Positions 50,761-60,899 of a stretch of 64,000 bases of DNA are shown here, piece after piece. The position numbers and the translations under genes are program-made. Source of the stretch: Welwitschia mirabilis (Eukaryota > Gnetophyta > Gnetopsida > Welwitschiales); the NCBI GenBank assembly GCA_051453625.1, contig JBOZIK010000001.1:283539736-283603735 (forward strand), in the 5' to 3' direction. Positions within the stretch are counted from its first letter, which is position 1. Each line of letters starts with the position of its first letter. The notes below the pieces were generated by a model, which ran no database searches, was not told where the DNA came from, and saw nothing but the letters and a program-made list of their open reading frames with translations.

Positions 50761-52379
50761 AACTATGAAAGCCAAATATCTTATGGAGTTGCCAAGATAG
50801 AAACATTACTACAAATTATTCATGCATGTATAAATTTGGTGGAGTTGGAAAAAAATAAAAAAGAATTTTAACTAAAAAAATTAGCAATTAAAACAAATAT
50901 TTATATATAGAAGGTTACACCACTATCATCTCTTACAACATCCCTTTTGTGGTCAAATCTTCGCTGATCCTTTTCTTCCTTATAGACTTAAGCTCTTCAT
51001 TTATATGGTATTCTTGAAAAAACAAATTACCATGTTTAAGGTTAATTATAGGTAAGTCATTTCCCCACTTCACCCTATTTGGTACACAATAATCATATTT
51101 TTGTAATGTGTTTATCTATAGTTAAGATGTAATAGCACCTCATCATCCTTTTAATAGGATGCTATCATTTTAGAGATTTCACTAAGATTTTTAGCCATTT
51201 TTGTAATAAACATAACAGTGATTGTTGATCATATATTCATCCCATTTAAAATTTAGATTACCTAAAACAAGTGCTTATTTTAATAGTAACAAAATCAATT
51301 TTCAATAATTTAGATTTTTACACTTAGTACGAAAAGACTTATAGAGGTAGTAGGGAAAGGATGATCTGTTAGGTAACTTTTTAATACCTTCACTAACCTC
51401 AGTAATTATTAACATGAAGCATCATGATTACAACATAAATTTATCTTATGTAATCCCTTTTTAATTACTATTTAATCTACTAGACAACCATTATTGAATT
51501 TTCATGATTCTTTCTTTTGATATTTCATTGGTTCAAATGCTAGAAGGGTCAATCCATGAATGTAATGTTTTACAAACTTAAAGAAAAGTTACATTTTTTT
51601 GGTTTTTCTTCAAGTAAAAAACAATGTATTCATAATCAATATCTAAACATCCTTAATGCATATTTTATATATTTTCTGGTATGGCATATATGTTAAGTAC
51701 CATATTCCATCATTGGTAAAACTTTCATCACTAAAATTAGTTTTTCCTTTAATACGCAAATATTTCCTTATGAATTTCTAAAAATTTTAAGAAACACAGT
51801 TTCAATAATTTAAATACACTAGAAACATAATTTTTTACTTTTTTCCAGTCCATGGCCAATAGAAATTGAAAAAATTTAAAGGTTCACCAAATTAAAGAAA
51901 TTAAAATTTTAGAAATTTGGAATATAATTTTGCATGTAAATTTCACTGTGATCAATACCCAAAATAAATAACTTATTGTTATTCATTAAACTTTTAATAA
52001 ACATAAAGCCCTTATTAAGTTTCTTAATTTGATGTTAAGTTAGCTTAGACTATTTGAGTTCTCTTTTCAAACTAACTGGAGAGAGGCTTATATAGAGTTT
52101 TAAATAAAATTCCTTATCTATTATTTATTATTATTATTATTATTATTATTCATTTCTTATTTCAAAATATTAAACAATTTAAATATTATACATAACAACT
52201 ATCATAACTAATACATACAGTTAGATCTAGTAAGTTGCATAAGTATTCTTAAAAAGAAAAAATGACCTCTTTTAGAACATAACTTTTTAACATAGGGTTT
52301 TCCATGTTTTGCTTCCTTACATTTATTAGAAGTTAATGTATACTATGACTTATAATTTTATCCAATCAATTTGATCCTC

Positions 52380-52570
52380 TGTTTACATGTTTGAATATGC
52401 ATTTAATTGTATCCAAAGGAGTCCTTTTATTTTTTCCCCCATTTATAACACCATTTTGAGATAGTAAATATGGAATATGTGTTTTCTATTAAATTATTTA
52501 TTTTTCACATTATTAACACACACTTGGAAACATATTCTCTTCCATTATTTCCCCTAATTGCCATAATATT
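52380..52570 (-). pseudogene. Ty1/copia integrase relic in unit B
   Basis: The minus strand gives HIPYLLSQNGVINGGKNKR, the PYxPQQNGVxERKN motif, preceded by a decayed DNGxEY region. It is better preserved than in unit A at the SQNG residues. The upstream part of the domain is lost at the CT microsatellite, which starts right behind it. Confidence 0.6.
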
Positions 52571-52603
52571 CTTTTTGTCTTCTTGGTTTTATGTTGATTC
52601 TCT

Positions 52604-52605
<2 letters not shown>

Positions 52606-52689
<84 letters not shown>
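52606..52689 (+). repeat. (CT)n microsatellite, ~42 units
   Basis: A pure CT run that replaces about 830 bases present in unit A. Any Leu-Ser repeat frame across it is an artefact. Confidence 0.97.
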
Positions 52690-52690
<1 letters not shown>

Positions 52691-53059
52691 AGTAGCTAAG
52701 AAACTAATAAATTGAATGCGTGTAGTGCAACTTCCTTTATAAAGCCATTAAAAAAAATCATAATAGATCATATATTCTATTCAGGTTGGCTTTAAAAAGA
52801 GAAAAAACAAAACTCTTTAAAACTTCCCTTTTCTTTAAATATTAATATGGCAGTGTTTTAGTTATTAGCAAGTTAATTGATGCTAGTGTGATGGTAGTCA
52901 AATTGGTGGGATACTCGACTTTTATTGAAAATCTTTAATGTGTTAAAACTCTAAATAAGCTAACTAATATATCACAAGTCTCTATGCATAACTAAATTAT
53001 TCACCTAAGTAATGTGCTTCACTTGTTTATATTACTTCTTTAATTTAAAAAAAGGTCCC

Positions 53060-53260
53060 ATACCTTCGTCTTATAAAACAAATGCCCAACATTTTCTGCC
53101 ACTCACTCCAAGTTTTTTGAATTTGCTGGGCAATGTTTCAGCCAAGTCCAGTCAAGCAGCTATGATTTCAGCTCCTTCTAAGACATTTGCATCTGCAAAA
53201 CAATTCTCGTTTCAGCATCTTTCTCTTTTCTGAAGCAAAAGAATGTAGTAATTTGCTATT
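53060..53260 (+). pseudogene. Gene remnant upstream of the DUF593-like segment, copy B
   Basis: A frame ending at 53233 includes LLGNVSAKSSQAAMISAPSK followed by TFASAKQF. The same residues can be read in unit A near 36000-36090 with more damage. Composition (Ser, Ala, Lys) resembles a transit or linker peptide, but this is only compositional. It probably belongs with the remnants at 53312-53680 and 53704-53780. Confidence 0.25.
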
Positions 53261-53311
53261 TAAATGCATAAAGGGTGGAGGAAATACACATAGGAATCAT
53301 CTTTAAAGAAG

Positions 53312-53680
53312 AATGCTCAGTGGTTTTCATGCAATGGATGCTAAGAAATCATCTCTGAAGATGAATGTGGGTTCTTCTTCATGGTTTTCATGAAATGTTA
53401 TCCTTTTCAAGCCACAGAAATGCAACACAAACAACAGCCTAAATATTGCAGATCATTTTGTTAATGGGATATGAAGTGAAACAATAGTTGATGAACTATT
53501 GAACGACCTTCCATAGCACCTTGCTCTTGGAGATGCCCATGCAGAGCTAGATGCCAAGAGAGAAGCCTCTGCTGTTGGCATTCAAAATGCTTTAAACATG
53601 ATTTATCAACTGCAATAAGAGAAATCCTCTCTCGCCCTGGAGCATACTGGTTATTACAAGTATTCAGAGCCATAATTTAC
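53312..53680 (+). pseudogene. Plant gene remnant resembling a GTD-binding (DUF593) segment, copy B
   Basis: Frames give MLSGFHAMDAKKSSLKMNV, then a Ser-rich stretch, ADHFVNGI and DELLNDLP, then DAHAELDAKREASAVGIQNA and LNMIYQLQ with EKSSLALEHT. The AELDAKREASA...NALNMIxQLQxEKSSLALEH pattern is closer to the zein-binding/GTD-binding domain than in unit A. Stops in copy B fall at different codons from those in copy A, so both decayed independently after duplication. Function in the living gene would be coiled-coil binding to a myosin tail, if the family call is right. Confidence 0.4.
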
Positions 53681-53703
53681 TGAAAAAAATTGTTGTTTTA
53701 CGC

Positions 53704-53790
53704 ATGGCGCTTTCCAGTGTTTCTCAACATGGTTTGGGTTTCGGTTTGCCTACAATTTTGCTGGTTCCTAGAGTTCAGTTGGGTATAGAA
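53704..53790 (+). pseudogene. Possible first exon with transit-like N-terminus, copy B
   Basis: An ATG at 53704 opens MALSSVSQHGLGFGLPTILL then VPRVQLG, rich in Ser and small residues without acids, like a plastid transit peptide. It is followed by GGTATAG, a possible splice donor, and T-rich intron-like sequence. In unit A the same stretch (36580 onward) carries a 1-base shift and is then cut by the copia insertion. It is a short call with no downstream exon proven. Confidence 0.25.
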
Positions 53791-54223
53791 CTCCTAATTT
53801 ATTGGACACTCTACTATATTTACTGTCTAACTTTTATGGATTTTCTGAAAATTTTATCTTTAAGCTTGATCTCAAAAGGAAACTTGTAGTTTATATTTTT
53901 CAGTTTCTTTGAATTTGCAAATTCTTATATTGGTATTCTAATTTCAATAGCTTTTTGAAGATTCACTTAACTAAATTTCGCAGATTCTGTTTTGGATTCA
54001 TATGCATGGATGCTAGTTCAGCTTTTTTTGGGCTAATTTTGGTTATCATCATTTAGAAAAATATTTTCATGCATAGGTTTTTTGATTGTCTTGATTGTGT
54101 AGAGTTTGTTTTTTTTTTCAATTGGCTTGAATTTTGGTTTCTTTTACGGGATCCCAAATTTAATAAAAGTTTTTGGTTCTTCATCCTAAATTTTACATTG
54201 TTTTCTAACACCAGCTTTTTCCA

Positions 54224-54323
54224 NNNNNNNNNNNNNNNNNNNNNNNNNNNNNNNNNNNNNNNNNNNNNNNNNNNNNNNNNNNNNNNNNNNNNNNNNNNNN
54301 NNNNNNNNNNNNNNNNNNNNNNN
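54224..54323. other. Assembly gap of 100 N, right border of unit B contigs
   Basis: Default gap. The sequence resumes in the LINE 3' UTR at a point already seen at 41904. Confidence 0.99.
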
Positions 54324-54994
54324 AGCTTCAAACTAGAAAACTTGAAATATTAGTTATCCTTTCTAAGTTAAATGAACCCAGAGTACGGTTAGGCCCTTTA
54401 TTCTCTAGGATGAGAAGGCACCTATCAAAGGTTAGGATTTTCTCTGTTTCTACAGCTGCTTTCCTTCCTATTAGTCTTTCTTGAGGTAGTTTCCTTATGC
54501 TTCGAGCATGTTTTGATTGCTATTATGCATTTTTTTCCCATAGTTTTTTTACCACCTACTTTATTTTGAGATGGAGATAAAATGGCACATCTGCACCCTG
54601 CGATGTAGGGGTGTTAGAGTAATAGGATTAAAGAAATCAACCAAGCGTTTAGCAAGTGGTACTCATTATTAGTGTAAGGGGAAGTTAGGAGGCATTTCCA
54701 TGNNNNNNNNNNTCACCTACCAGCAAAGTTTGGATAAGATCAAACTTGGATGATGTGTCTCTCTAGATTACTATGTTTTTAGCTTTGTCCTCCAGCCACT
54801 GAGCTATTGGTCTAATTGTTAATTATGGTGTTGCTATATTGTGTGTAGAGTTAGCTTTCATAATTGTTTTTTCTTTTTCTTCTTATAGTTAATCGAGCCT
54901 GGTATATATCTCTCCTTAAGTTCTTTATTTATGTTGAGATTTTGTAAGTATTAGTAATTAAATTCACCAAAAAAATTTCATTCAAAAAAAAAAT
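54324..54994 (+). other. LINE 3' UTR, second part, with poly(A)
   Basis: Starts with the 23-bp overlap, includes a 10-N gap at 54703-54712, and ends in an A run at 54985-54994 joined to the right target duplication. The A-rich end preceded by ttttgtaagtattagtaatt is typical of plant LINE tails. Confidence 0.75.
54703..54712. other. Short gap of 10 N
   Basis: Lies inside the LINE 3' UTR; a different gap class from the 100-N gaps. Confidence 0.99.
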
Positions 54995-55005
54995 TCACCA
55001 CCCTG
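54990..55005 (+). repeat. 16-bp target duplication (right) of the LINE
   Basis: Matches 39086-39101 exactly, overlapping the end of the poly(A). Confidence 0.9.
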
Positions 55006-55545
55006 ATCCATTCAAAGTATCTAAATGTTTCTCTTAGCTTCATTCTCCATGAGGGCTTTAAAGGTCTTAAACATAGAAAAAGCATCTGATTTTGCCTGCA
55101 AAAAGTACACCTAAGTTATTCTTGAAAAATCATCAATAAAGGTATTAAGTAAGGTTTACCTCCATTTGATGATGATGTTATTGGTCCAAAAATGTCTGAA
55201 TGCACCAGTTCTAAATGATCTTTTATTTTCTAGAACTTCCCGTTTGGAAATGGTGAGAGATGTTATTTGCTAACAACATAATATTCACAAACTTTAGGAG
55301 AAACATCAATTTGAGGAAGGTCTATAACCATATTTTTTTGTTGAAGAGTCTTCAAGCCATTAAAACTCAGGTGCCCATAATGAAAATGCCCTAACCAAAA
55401 AGGTTATTTTATCTGAGCCATCAAGCAATATCGAATACTTTCAATCTTCAAAGGGAATAATCTATCTGAATTCATTTACACAATAGTAATAGCACCTTTA
55501 ATGGAATCATAAATTTCACATGCAGCATATTTAATAGTGACAATA
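54990..55545 (-). pseudogene. Copia GAG-preintegrase and integrase N-terminal part
   Basis: On the minus strand the region from 55545 down is decayed GAG-preintegrase sequence with a HLSFNGLKTL-like segment (the HxxxxxLxxL zinc-binding region). LELVHSDIFGPI follows near 55190-55230 (the LELVHxDxxGPI motif with the first catalytic Asp), then a region corresponding to the xFxxFKxxxE helix that runs into the LINE junction. Completes the integrase whose C-terminal half is at 38700-39101. Confidence 0.88.
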
Positions 55546-55559
55546 TATCCCTTCTCTTA

Positions 55560-55800
55560 CAACTACCTAGCACTTAGTAAGTTACTTTTCAGATCAAGAA
55601 CATACAAAACATTAGAAATTTTCTCCATGAAACCATTCTTGGCTCTTATCTTAATATCACCTTTACCCATAACTTCAATTTTAAAGGAACCATCAAAAGA
55701 AACTATAGAATGAAATTGTTGATTGAGAGTTGAAAAAGAGGACTTACTTCCATACATATGGTTGCTAAAACCTATGTCCACACATCAAATTTCTGAATCA
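55560..55800 (-). pseudogene. Copia aspartic protease
   Basis: The frame 55563-55781 begins MDIGFSNHMYGSKSSFSTLN, the copia (L)DTGCSNHMxG active site with Thr to Ile and Cys to Phe. VMGKGDIKIRAKNG, then ISNVLYVLDLKSNLLS (the IxxVxYVPxLKxNLLS motif) follow. The protease releases gag and pol products. The Asp is kept but the active-site loop is altered, and the frame is separated from gag by stops. Confidence 0.9.
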
Positions 55801-55984
55801 TCTACCTTTTCTTCTTGTGCAGCCATCAACAAGGTTTTTGCTTCCTCTTTTTTAATAAACTTTAAACATTATGCCTTGTCTTTGTTATTAGGTAGTCGTG
55901 TATGATATTTTAATTTAAAATGACCAAATGTATGACACCAAAAGCATTCTACCTTAGATTTGTTAAAATCATGACTCCTGCCTT

Positions 55985-56733
55985 TGCCTTAGTTATCCTT
56001 GGGATCCTTGAAATCATGTCCTCTGCTACCTCGATCTTGATCATGTCCTCTGCCTCTACCTTGTCCTCTTAAATTATTCGCGTTGTTAGAAGTCTTTAGG
56101 ACCTGCTCCTTTACTCTTAAAGTACGGTTCATCTTCTTTTTATGAACAAGAAAAGAGCTTTGCAACTCGTTAAAAGAAAGTGAGTCTATATCCTTTGACT
56201 CCTCAATTGAGTAAATAACATAATCAAATTTTGGAGACAAAGAGCATAAAATATTTTCTACAATTATGAAATCCTTCATCTTCTCACTATGACATCGCAT
56301 CTTATTATAAATCTCCATTGTCTGGGAATAATAGCTAGGGACGATTTCTCCGTCCTTCATTGTCAGCATCTCAAAATCCATTTTCAATGCTTGAAGTTAT
56401 GCATGCTTCACTCTCACAGACCTTTGGTACTTCTTCTTCATAGAATCCCATATATTCTTGGAGGTCTCTTTGCAAAGAATAGTCTCCAGGATTAGATGAT
56501 CGATGGCCTAAAATAGGTAGTTTTTTTTATTTTAAATCTTTAAGATTTCTACCTTCAAGAGCTATCTTTTAGGTATTGGTCATGGATGAGGCTTCTTTTG
56601 ATTCTCTGATCCCATTCTCAATAATTAATCAATACTCCTTTGATCTCAGAAAATTTTCCATCAGCATACTCTAATGGTTATAGTGACCATCAAAGTGTGG
56701 AATTGTTGCTTGTACAAAAGCTTTAGACATCAT
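55985..56733 (-). pseudogene. Copia gag
   Basis: The start is taken at the Met at 56733 or 56730 (MMSKAFVQATIPHFDGHYNH), about 40 bases after the PBS and matching the usual copia gag N-terminus with its FDGxNYxxW-type block. After frameshifts, the open part 55989-56387 gives KMDFEMLTMKDGEIVPSYYS, KMRCHSEKMKDFIIVENIL, FDYVIYSIEESKDIDSLS and ELQSSFLVHKKKM (UBN2-type gag), then an RGQGRGRG basic stretch. A CCHC knuckle may follow near 55900-55980 but is decayed. Gag forms the virus-like particle. Confidence 0.92.
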
Positions 56734-56775
56734 CAATTTGCTGCAACAAAAAGAAAGGGATTTTGGAGAAAAAAT

Positions 56776-56788
56776 GGCTTTAATACCA
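56776..56788 (-). other. Copia primer-binding site (initiator-Met tRNA type)
   Basis: On the minus strand TGGTATTAAAGCC lies one base inside the 5' LTR. It differs at two positions from the usual TGGTATCAGAGC complement of initiator methionine tRNA. Confidence 0.85.
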
Positions 56789-56789
56789 C

Positions 56790-57052
56790 TATTAATAGAG
56801 ACACGAGAAAGAAGATAAATATGAAAGATAGGGAAGAACAAAACTTTATTTCTTTTCCACACAGAAACATATAAAACATAGCTCTATAAATGGAGATATT
56901 ACTCAACTATAAAATACATAAAAGTAGAAACAAAATAGTAACAAAACTGATTTACTCCTAATACCAATCTAAACTAACTAATACCAAATCTGAAAAAACA
57001 AAAAACAAATTTGACTTGGTCTACTGTGACTTGGTCTATTGACCTCATAACA
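56790..57052 (-). repeat. Copia 5' LTR (right on the map)
   Basis: Starts TATTAATAGAG (TG decayed to TA) and ends CTCATAACA. Pairs with 36636-36899. Confidence 0.92.
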
Positions 57053-57057
57053 ATTTT
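57053..57057 (+). repeat. Target-site duplication (right) of the copia element, ATTTT
   Basis: Copy of 36631-36635. Unit A resumes directly after it (actagttcctagag, as in unit B at 53757). Confidence 0.85.
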
Positions 57058-57519
57058 ACTAGTTCCTAGAGTTTAGTTGGATGTTTTCTTTTAGAACTCC
57101 TAATTTATTAGATAGTTTAGATCTTTCGATTGATTTGAATTTACAAATTCATATATTAGTATTCACCAGACATCCAAATTAATTTGCAAACATTTTTTAG
57201 CATCTATAAGAGTTGATTCTGTTATAATAATCCTTTTTGAATTGTATATTCTAGCTGGAATAATCTTAAAATAATATATGCCATGGATTGTTGGGGCTTT
57301 CTAGTCTGAAATTAATTTTTAAGACATTTTATAATGGTAGGAAAACCAAAATTAGATTGGCTTTTGTGCAACAGAATCTTATTTACTAGGAAGATCTATT
57401 GAAGAAAAAGGATGAATAAATTAGGTTTTTATAGGACTAGATTCGCACATATAGAACTTGGGGGTAAAATGATGATAGGGTTATTGATTTTCTATCAACT
57501 TTCCTTACTTGAATACTCC

Positions 57520-57797
57520 TTCAAATAATTTAGATACTTCTAATAAAGTTGATTTTGATGACCTTGTGGGAAATAGTCAAAATTTTGATTTGGACTACTT
57601 TGAATTTAAGGTTCAAAAATCATGATGAAAAAACAACTTCATGAGTGAAAATGATGAAAACAATAATAATAGTAACGGGGTAGGTCACAAAGACACCTAG
57701 CTGAATGATACTAGGCCTCTTGCATGCATCAACCACATGATCATCACAAGGAGGTTAACTATATTGGCAAGTCGGGTGGCATCCTTTCTAAGGGTAT
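57520..57797 (+). pseudogene. Exon-like island with a splice-donor-like end
   Basis: Frames give NNLDTSNKVDFDDLVGNSQN then FDLDYFEFK, a stop pair, then NDENNNNSNGVGHKDT and RPLACINHMIITRRLTILAS. The acidic and Asn-rich composition, the higher GC content and an AAGGGTATGT junction near 57793 look like a plant exon with a 5' splice site. It is interrupted by stops and I do not recognise the family. It may belong to the same gene as the remnants at 36186-36620. Confidence 0.3.
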
Positions 57798-58360
57798 GTA
57801 ATATATGCATATGAATTTTTCCATATCCTTACATTTTATTTGATCAAGCCTCTTTATTGTGATAGATTCAATTAAATTTTTTATATTTAAACTGTATTGT
57901 AATTCTGCTTTTGGTGATTTGCATAATATGTTCTTAAAGGTAGGTAGAGCATTATGGGGTATTTGCTTATTTATATTTATTGACAGTCAAAAATCTTTGA
58001 AAAAGAGTTAGAAGGTAAATACATAAAATGGCTTAATAAGGCCTTTCAGTTTTCAAAACACATTTTAATATCAAGCTTCTAAAAATGTTGTAATGCTACT
58101 TCTTTAGCTCCATTTACTATTCCCTAGGGCCTCATTTAAAGTGTTGTAGATGGGACTTCAAATCAATGTGGTATTGGACTATTTGTTAATATGTGGATAA
58201 TTAATATCAAATATGATCTTGTGCAAAGTCATTATTGCTAAATCTAGTGAAATAAATGTTTATAGTGTATTACATATCCTATACTGAACAATTTCACTAT
58301 ATAATTGAATTTGAAAATTCTTAGTTGCATAGCACTGATTGGCTAATTTCAGACCTATTA

Positions 58361-58625
58361 ACCAATTCCAATCAATATAGATATGATCATAGAAGGGTGC
58401 ATTATACTATCATCACTGGAATCCATGAATTCATTATCGTTTATTACTAGAAGAGATCAAAGTACAATGACCTTCAAGAAGAACATCTAAGATGTTTTCA
58501 AATGATCTCAACAAAGGTAAGATCTTAGATGTTTTGATACTATCTAACCAAACCTCCATTACCTTCATAATCAGTTTCTCATGACTTGTCCTCATAATCC
58601 TTTATTTATTTTTTTCTATCTTAAT
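58361..58625 (+). repeat. Flanking repeat shared with 21434-21699
   Basis: Starts exactly where unit A ends and matches the sequence that directly follows the gypsy 3' region at 21434. Confidence 0.85.
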
Positions 58626-59380
58626 TAACTATCTCTTTCCATATCACATTTTTCTTTCTGAAAGAATATTATTTTTATGGGGATGGTTACTAAATGTTAA
58701 GGGAAGAAGTAATCAACTTTAGCATTTTTTGGCTATCTTTTACTTTTTTGTAACTTTGTTAATAAAATTAAAGAAAGTTTTATATATGATAAGTTTTGTT
58801 TTTAACTTATATTAACATAAGAAACATTATGAAACATTGGAAATAAAACAAGTAAAAAACTTATAGATGTAACCTACGAAATGGAATGATTTAAACATGG
58901 CCATGCAAGAACCACAATGATTGCAACAAACTTATAAAAGCATTTTTTAACNNNNNNNNNNNNNNNNNNNNNNNNNNNNNNNNNNNNNNNNNNNNNNNNN
59001 NNNNNNNNNNNNNNNNNNNNNNNNNNNNNNNNNNNNNNNNNNNNNNNNNNNTTACAATTAATTTTTAATCTAAATAATAATATAAAATAAAAATTCAAAA
59101 GGTTTAATATATTTTTAGGATTAGTTCTAAAGTTTCTAAGATTAATTCATTAATCTAATTATTAGGGATTTGGGACAAGGGAAGCACGAGACCCGAAAAA
59201 AGGTTTTATTACTATTGGAAGAATTAAATTTACAACATCAAAAGGTCAAAAGTACCTAATAACTTAAAATGTAGAATAGCAAGTAACTAAACTATAGAAA
59301 CATAGAATAAAAAAGACTATGAAAGGGGGAAAAACTAAAGTAAGATAGAACTATGCCAACTATAATTTAGAGAAAACCAA
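58626..59380. other. AT-rich stretch with a 100-N gap (58952-59051), no recognised gene
   Basis: Nothing recognised on either strand. The right part may be the 3' UTR of the minus-strand LINE. Confidence 0.4.
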
Positions 59381-60350
59381 AGCTTAAGTACTTACATCAG
59401 AGAGTCCCCTTGCAATTTTTTTGTTTTTGCTATATGGGTATGAATATGAAAAGATACTAGTCAAAAGACACTACATTTTCCTATATATCCCAAAAAAGGA
59501 AGAGAAATTATCTTGTCTTTCATATGAAATAAAAAAATTCAAGATTTGATGATGTTCGATCAGAAAACTAAGCTTGTCATAAATTCCAATTAGTTGATGA
59601 AAAAATAATGTCCAAATTCATGTGAATATAAGGAAGAATCGTTAACAAAATGCAAATTTAATAAAATGAAATTTCCTTATCAAGCCCTATTACATATCAT
59701 GTTGATGAGCTTGAGAAATAAAATGAGTAGAGATGATAAAAAGATAAGGAGACAACATATAACCTTATTTCATAGAGCAACGAATAGGGAAAAAAAATGC
59801 ATACCATAATAAATAACTATATAGGTATTTGCATTGACAAAGAGACATCACACCATATGGAGAAATTGAGATTCAAAACCTAAATTTTCCATATAAGCTA
59901 AAATGAAATTACATTTGACTTCATCATATGCTTTGGGATAATCAAGTTTAATAAAGTCCATAGGTTGATTAGAATTAATTGCCCACTGATGTGCTTTCTC
60001 AGATGTTACAACATTTGAAAGAACATATCTAACTAAAGCAAAATTCATTTATCACTATGTGATAATATTTAGATTTTTTTTTTTCAATACTTTAAGTCAA
60101 GAACTTTGTGTAAATTTTATAAGTAACATTTAATAAAGTAATAATCTACATCTACTAATCATAAAAGAATCCCTAGATTTAGCAAAAGATGAATAACACC
60201 TTTGTTTATATGATGCCTATGTGAACCTTGAAGTAGGATCTCCCTTATAAAATTAAAATAATTACAACCCAATAAATGCTAGTTCTTTTTAAAATCTCCA
60301 CAAGAAAATCATCAAAGCTAGGATCTTTACCATTTGTCATACCAAAATAA
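59380..60350 (-). pseudogene. LINE reverse transcriptase (right-end element)
   Basis: In element order on the minus strand: NGKDPSFDDFLVEILK at about 60345-60300 (the GKSPGPDGFxxEFxK motif). The frame 60048-59848 includes NFALVRYVLSNVV and QPMDFIKLDYPKAYDEVKCN (the KLDxxKAYDxVxW catalytic block, Asp kept). A decayed MLSPYLFIIST block (the PLSPYLFxxxxE motif) near 59760-59700 follows, then a YDKLSFLI-like segment near 59560. The YADD motif could not be read. Frameshifts are frequent. It is the same family as the fragment at 1-365. Confidence 0.85.
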
Positions 60351-60899
60351 CCATCTCTAAGCTCTTAAAGAGTAATTTTTGTATCTAACATTTGACACAT
60401 TTCTATAATAATAACTAGGAAAATAAATGAAGAAAAATTTTAAAACTCTTTCATATTAATTAGTGTTGGTTGGAATAGTTTTTGAAAATTCTCTATTAAA
60501 AGATTAAGGATGTTACTATGATTATCAAGAATTTAATGATGATAATGTGAAGTAGTAATTTAAATTCTACTGTTAGAGTGATTTAAAGATTTCAAAGGAT
60601 CATGAGATTTGATAAGCATAAAAAGTAGATTTTAATTAAAAGAATCATGAACGAACTAATTATTTAAATCTCAAATTTTCTAGATTAAAAAATGAAAACA
60701 AGATTTTCCTTATCTATCTATTGATTTTTCTAAAAAGCGAGAATAGTTTCTAACTTAACAAAAGTATGATGCCACTAATTAATCCATCTTATTAGGCAAG
60801 AATGCCTAGGCTCTGTGCTCTAATAAGCATGAAGAATTTATTTCCCACTATTGGAATTCTACCAAAAGGTATTAAGATAGAATAGATGGCAATAACCTC

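Larger units (their letters stand above)
42897..54223. repeat. Unit B, second copy of the ~12.6-kb decayed unit (without copia insertion)
   Basis: It starts with the same gypsy 3' edge (ataatcatatcat and tctagtctcattaatata) as 25320-25364 and follows unit A collinearly, past the site where unit A carries the copia element, to about 53980. Divergence from unit A is about 10% by eye, more than expected for recent alleles. It is bounded by 100-N gaps on both sides. It has its own conserved frame, LINE fragment, copia integrase relic and gene remnants. Stretches 43000-48000 and 48500-50300 show nothing else recognisable. Confidence 0.8.
39102..54989 (+). mobile_element. 5'-truncated L1-type LINE inserted in the copia integrase gene (apparent span)
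   Basis: The 16-bp target duplication flanks a plus-strand LINE that starts in the linker before RT and ends in a 3' UTR and poly(A) (54985-54994). Only 39102-41926 and 54324-54989 (about 3.5 kb) are LINE sequence. The middle (42027-54223, between two 100-N gaps) is unit B and probably does not belong there. The target-primed insertion happened after the copia element arrived. Confidence 0.88.
36636..57052 (-). mobile_element. Ty1/copia retrotransposon (minus orientation), itself interrupted
   Basis: Two LTRs of 264 and 263 bp bound the element, which has a 5-bp target duplication, a PBS inside the right LTR, a polypurine tract inside the left LTR and, in minus orientation, gag, protease, GAG-preintegrase, integrase, RT and RNase H. 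A 15.9-kb stretch (39102-54989) splits the integrase gene; without it the element is about 4.5 kb, normal for copia. The LTRs differ at roughly one position in seven by eye, so the insertion is old. It interrupts unit A, while unit B keeps the empty site. All genes carry stops or frameshifts. Confidence 0.93.
57053..58360. repeat. Unit A, right part after the copia insertion
   Basis: It resumes unit A: ctagttcctagag, then gaactcctaatttatt, then an aattcatatattagtattc block, all present in unit B at 53757-53945 with indels. It ends at about 58360, where the flank shared with 21434 begins. It holds a coding-like island at 57520-57800. Confidence 0.75.

Noticed and set aside
52470-52691. 73-residue frame ending in Leu-Ser repeats
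   Set aside because: Translation of the CT microsatellite; the first part lies over the minus-strand copia integrase relic.
39102-54989. A single 15.9-kb LINE-borne insertion carrying unit B
   Set aside because: The inner block is bounded by two default gaps and the outer edges overlap; mis-scaffolding explains it better.
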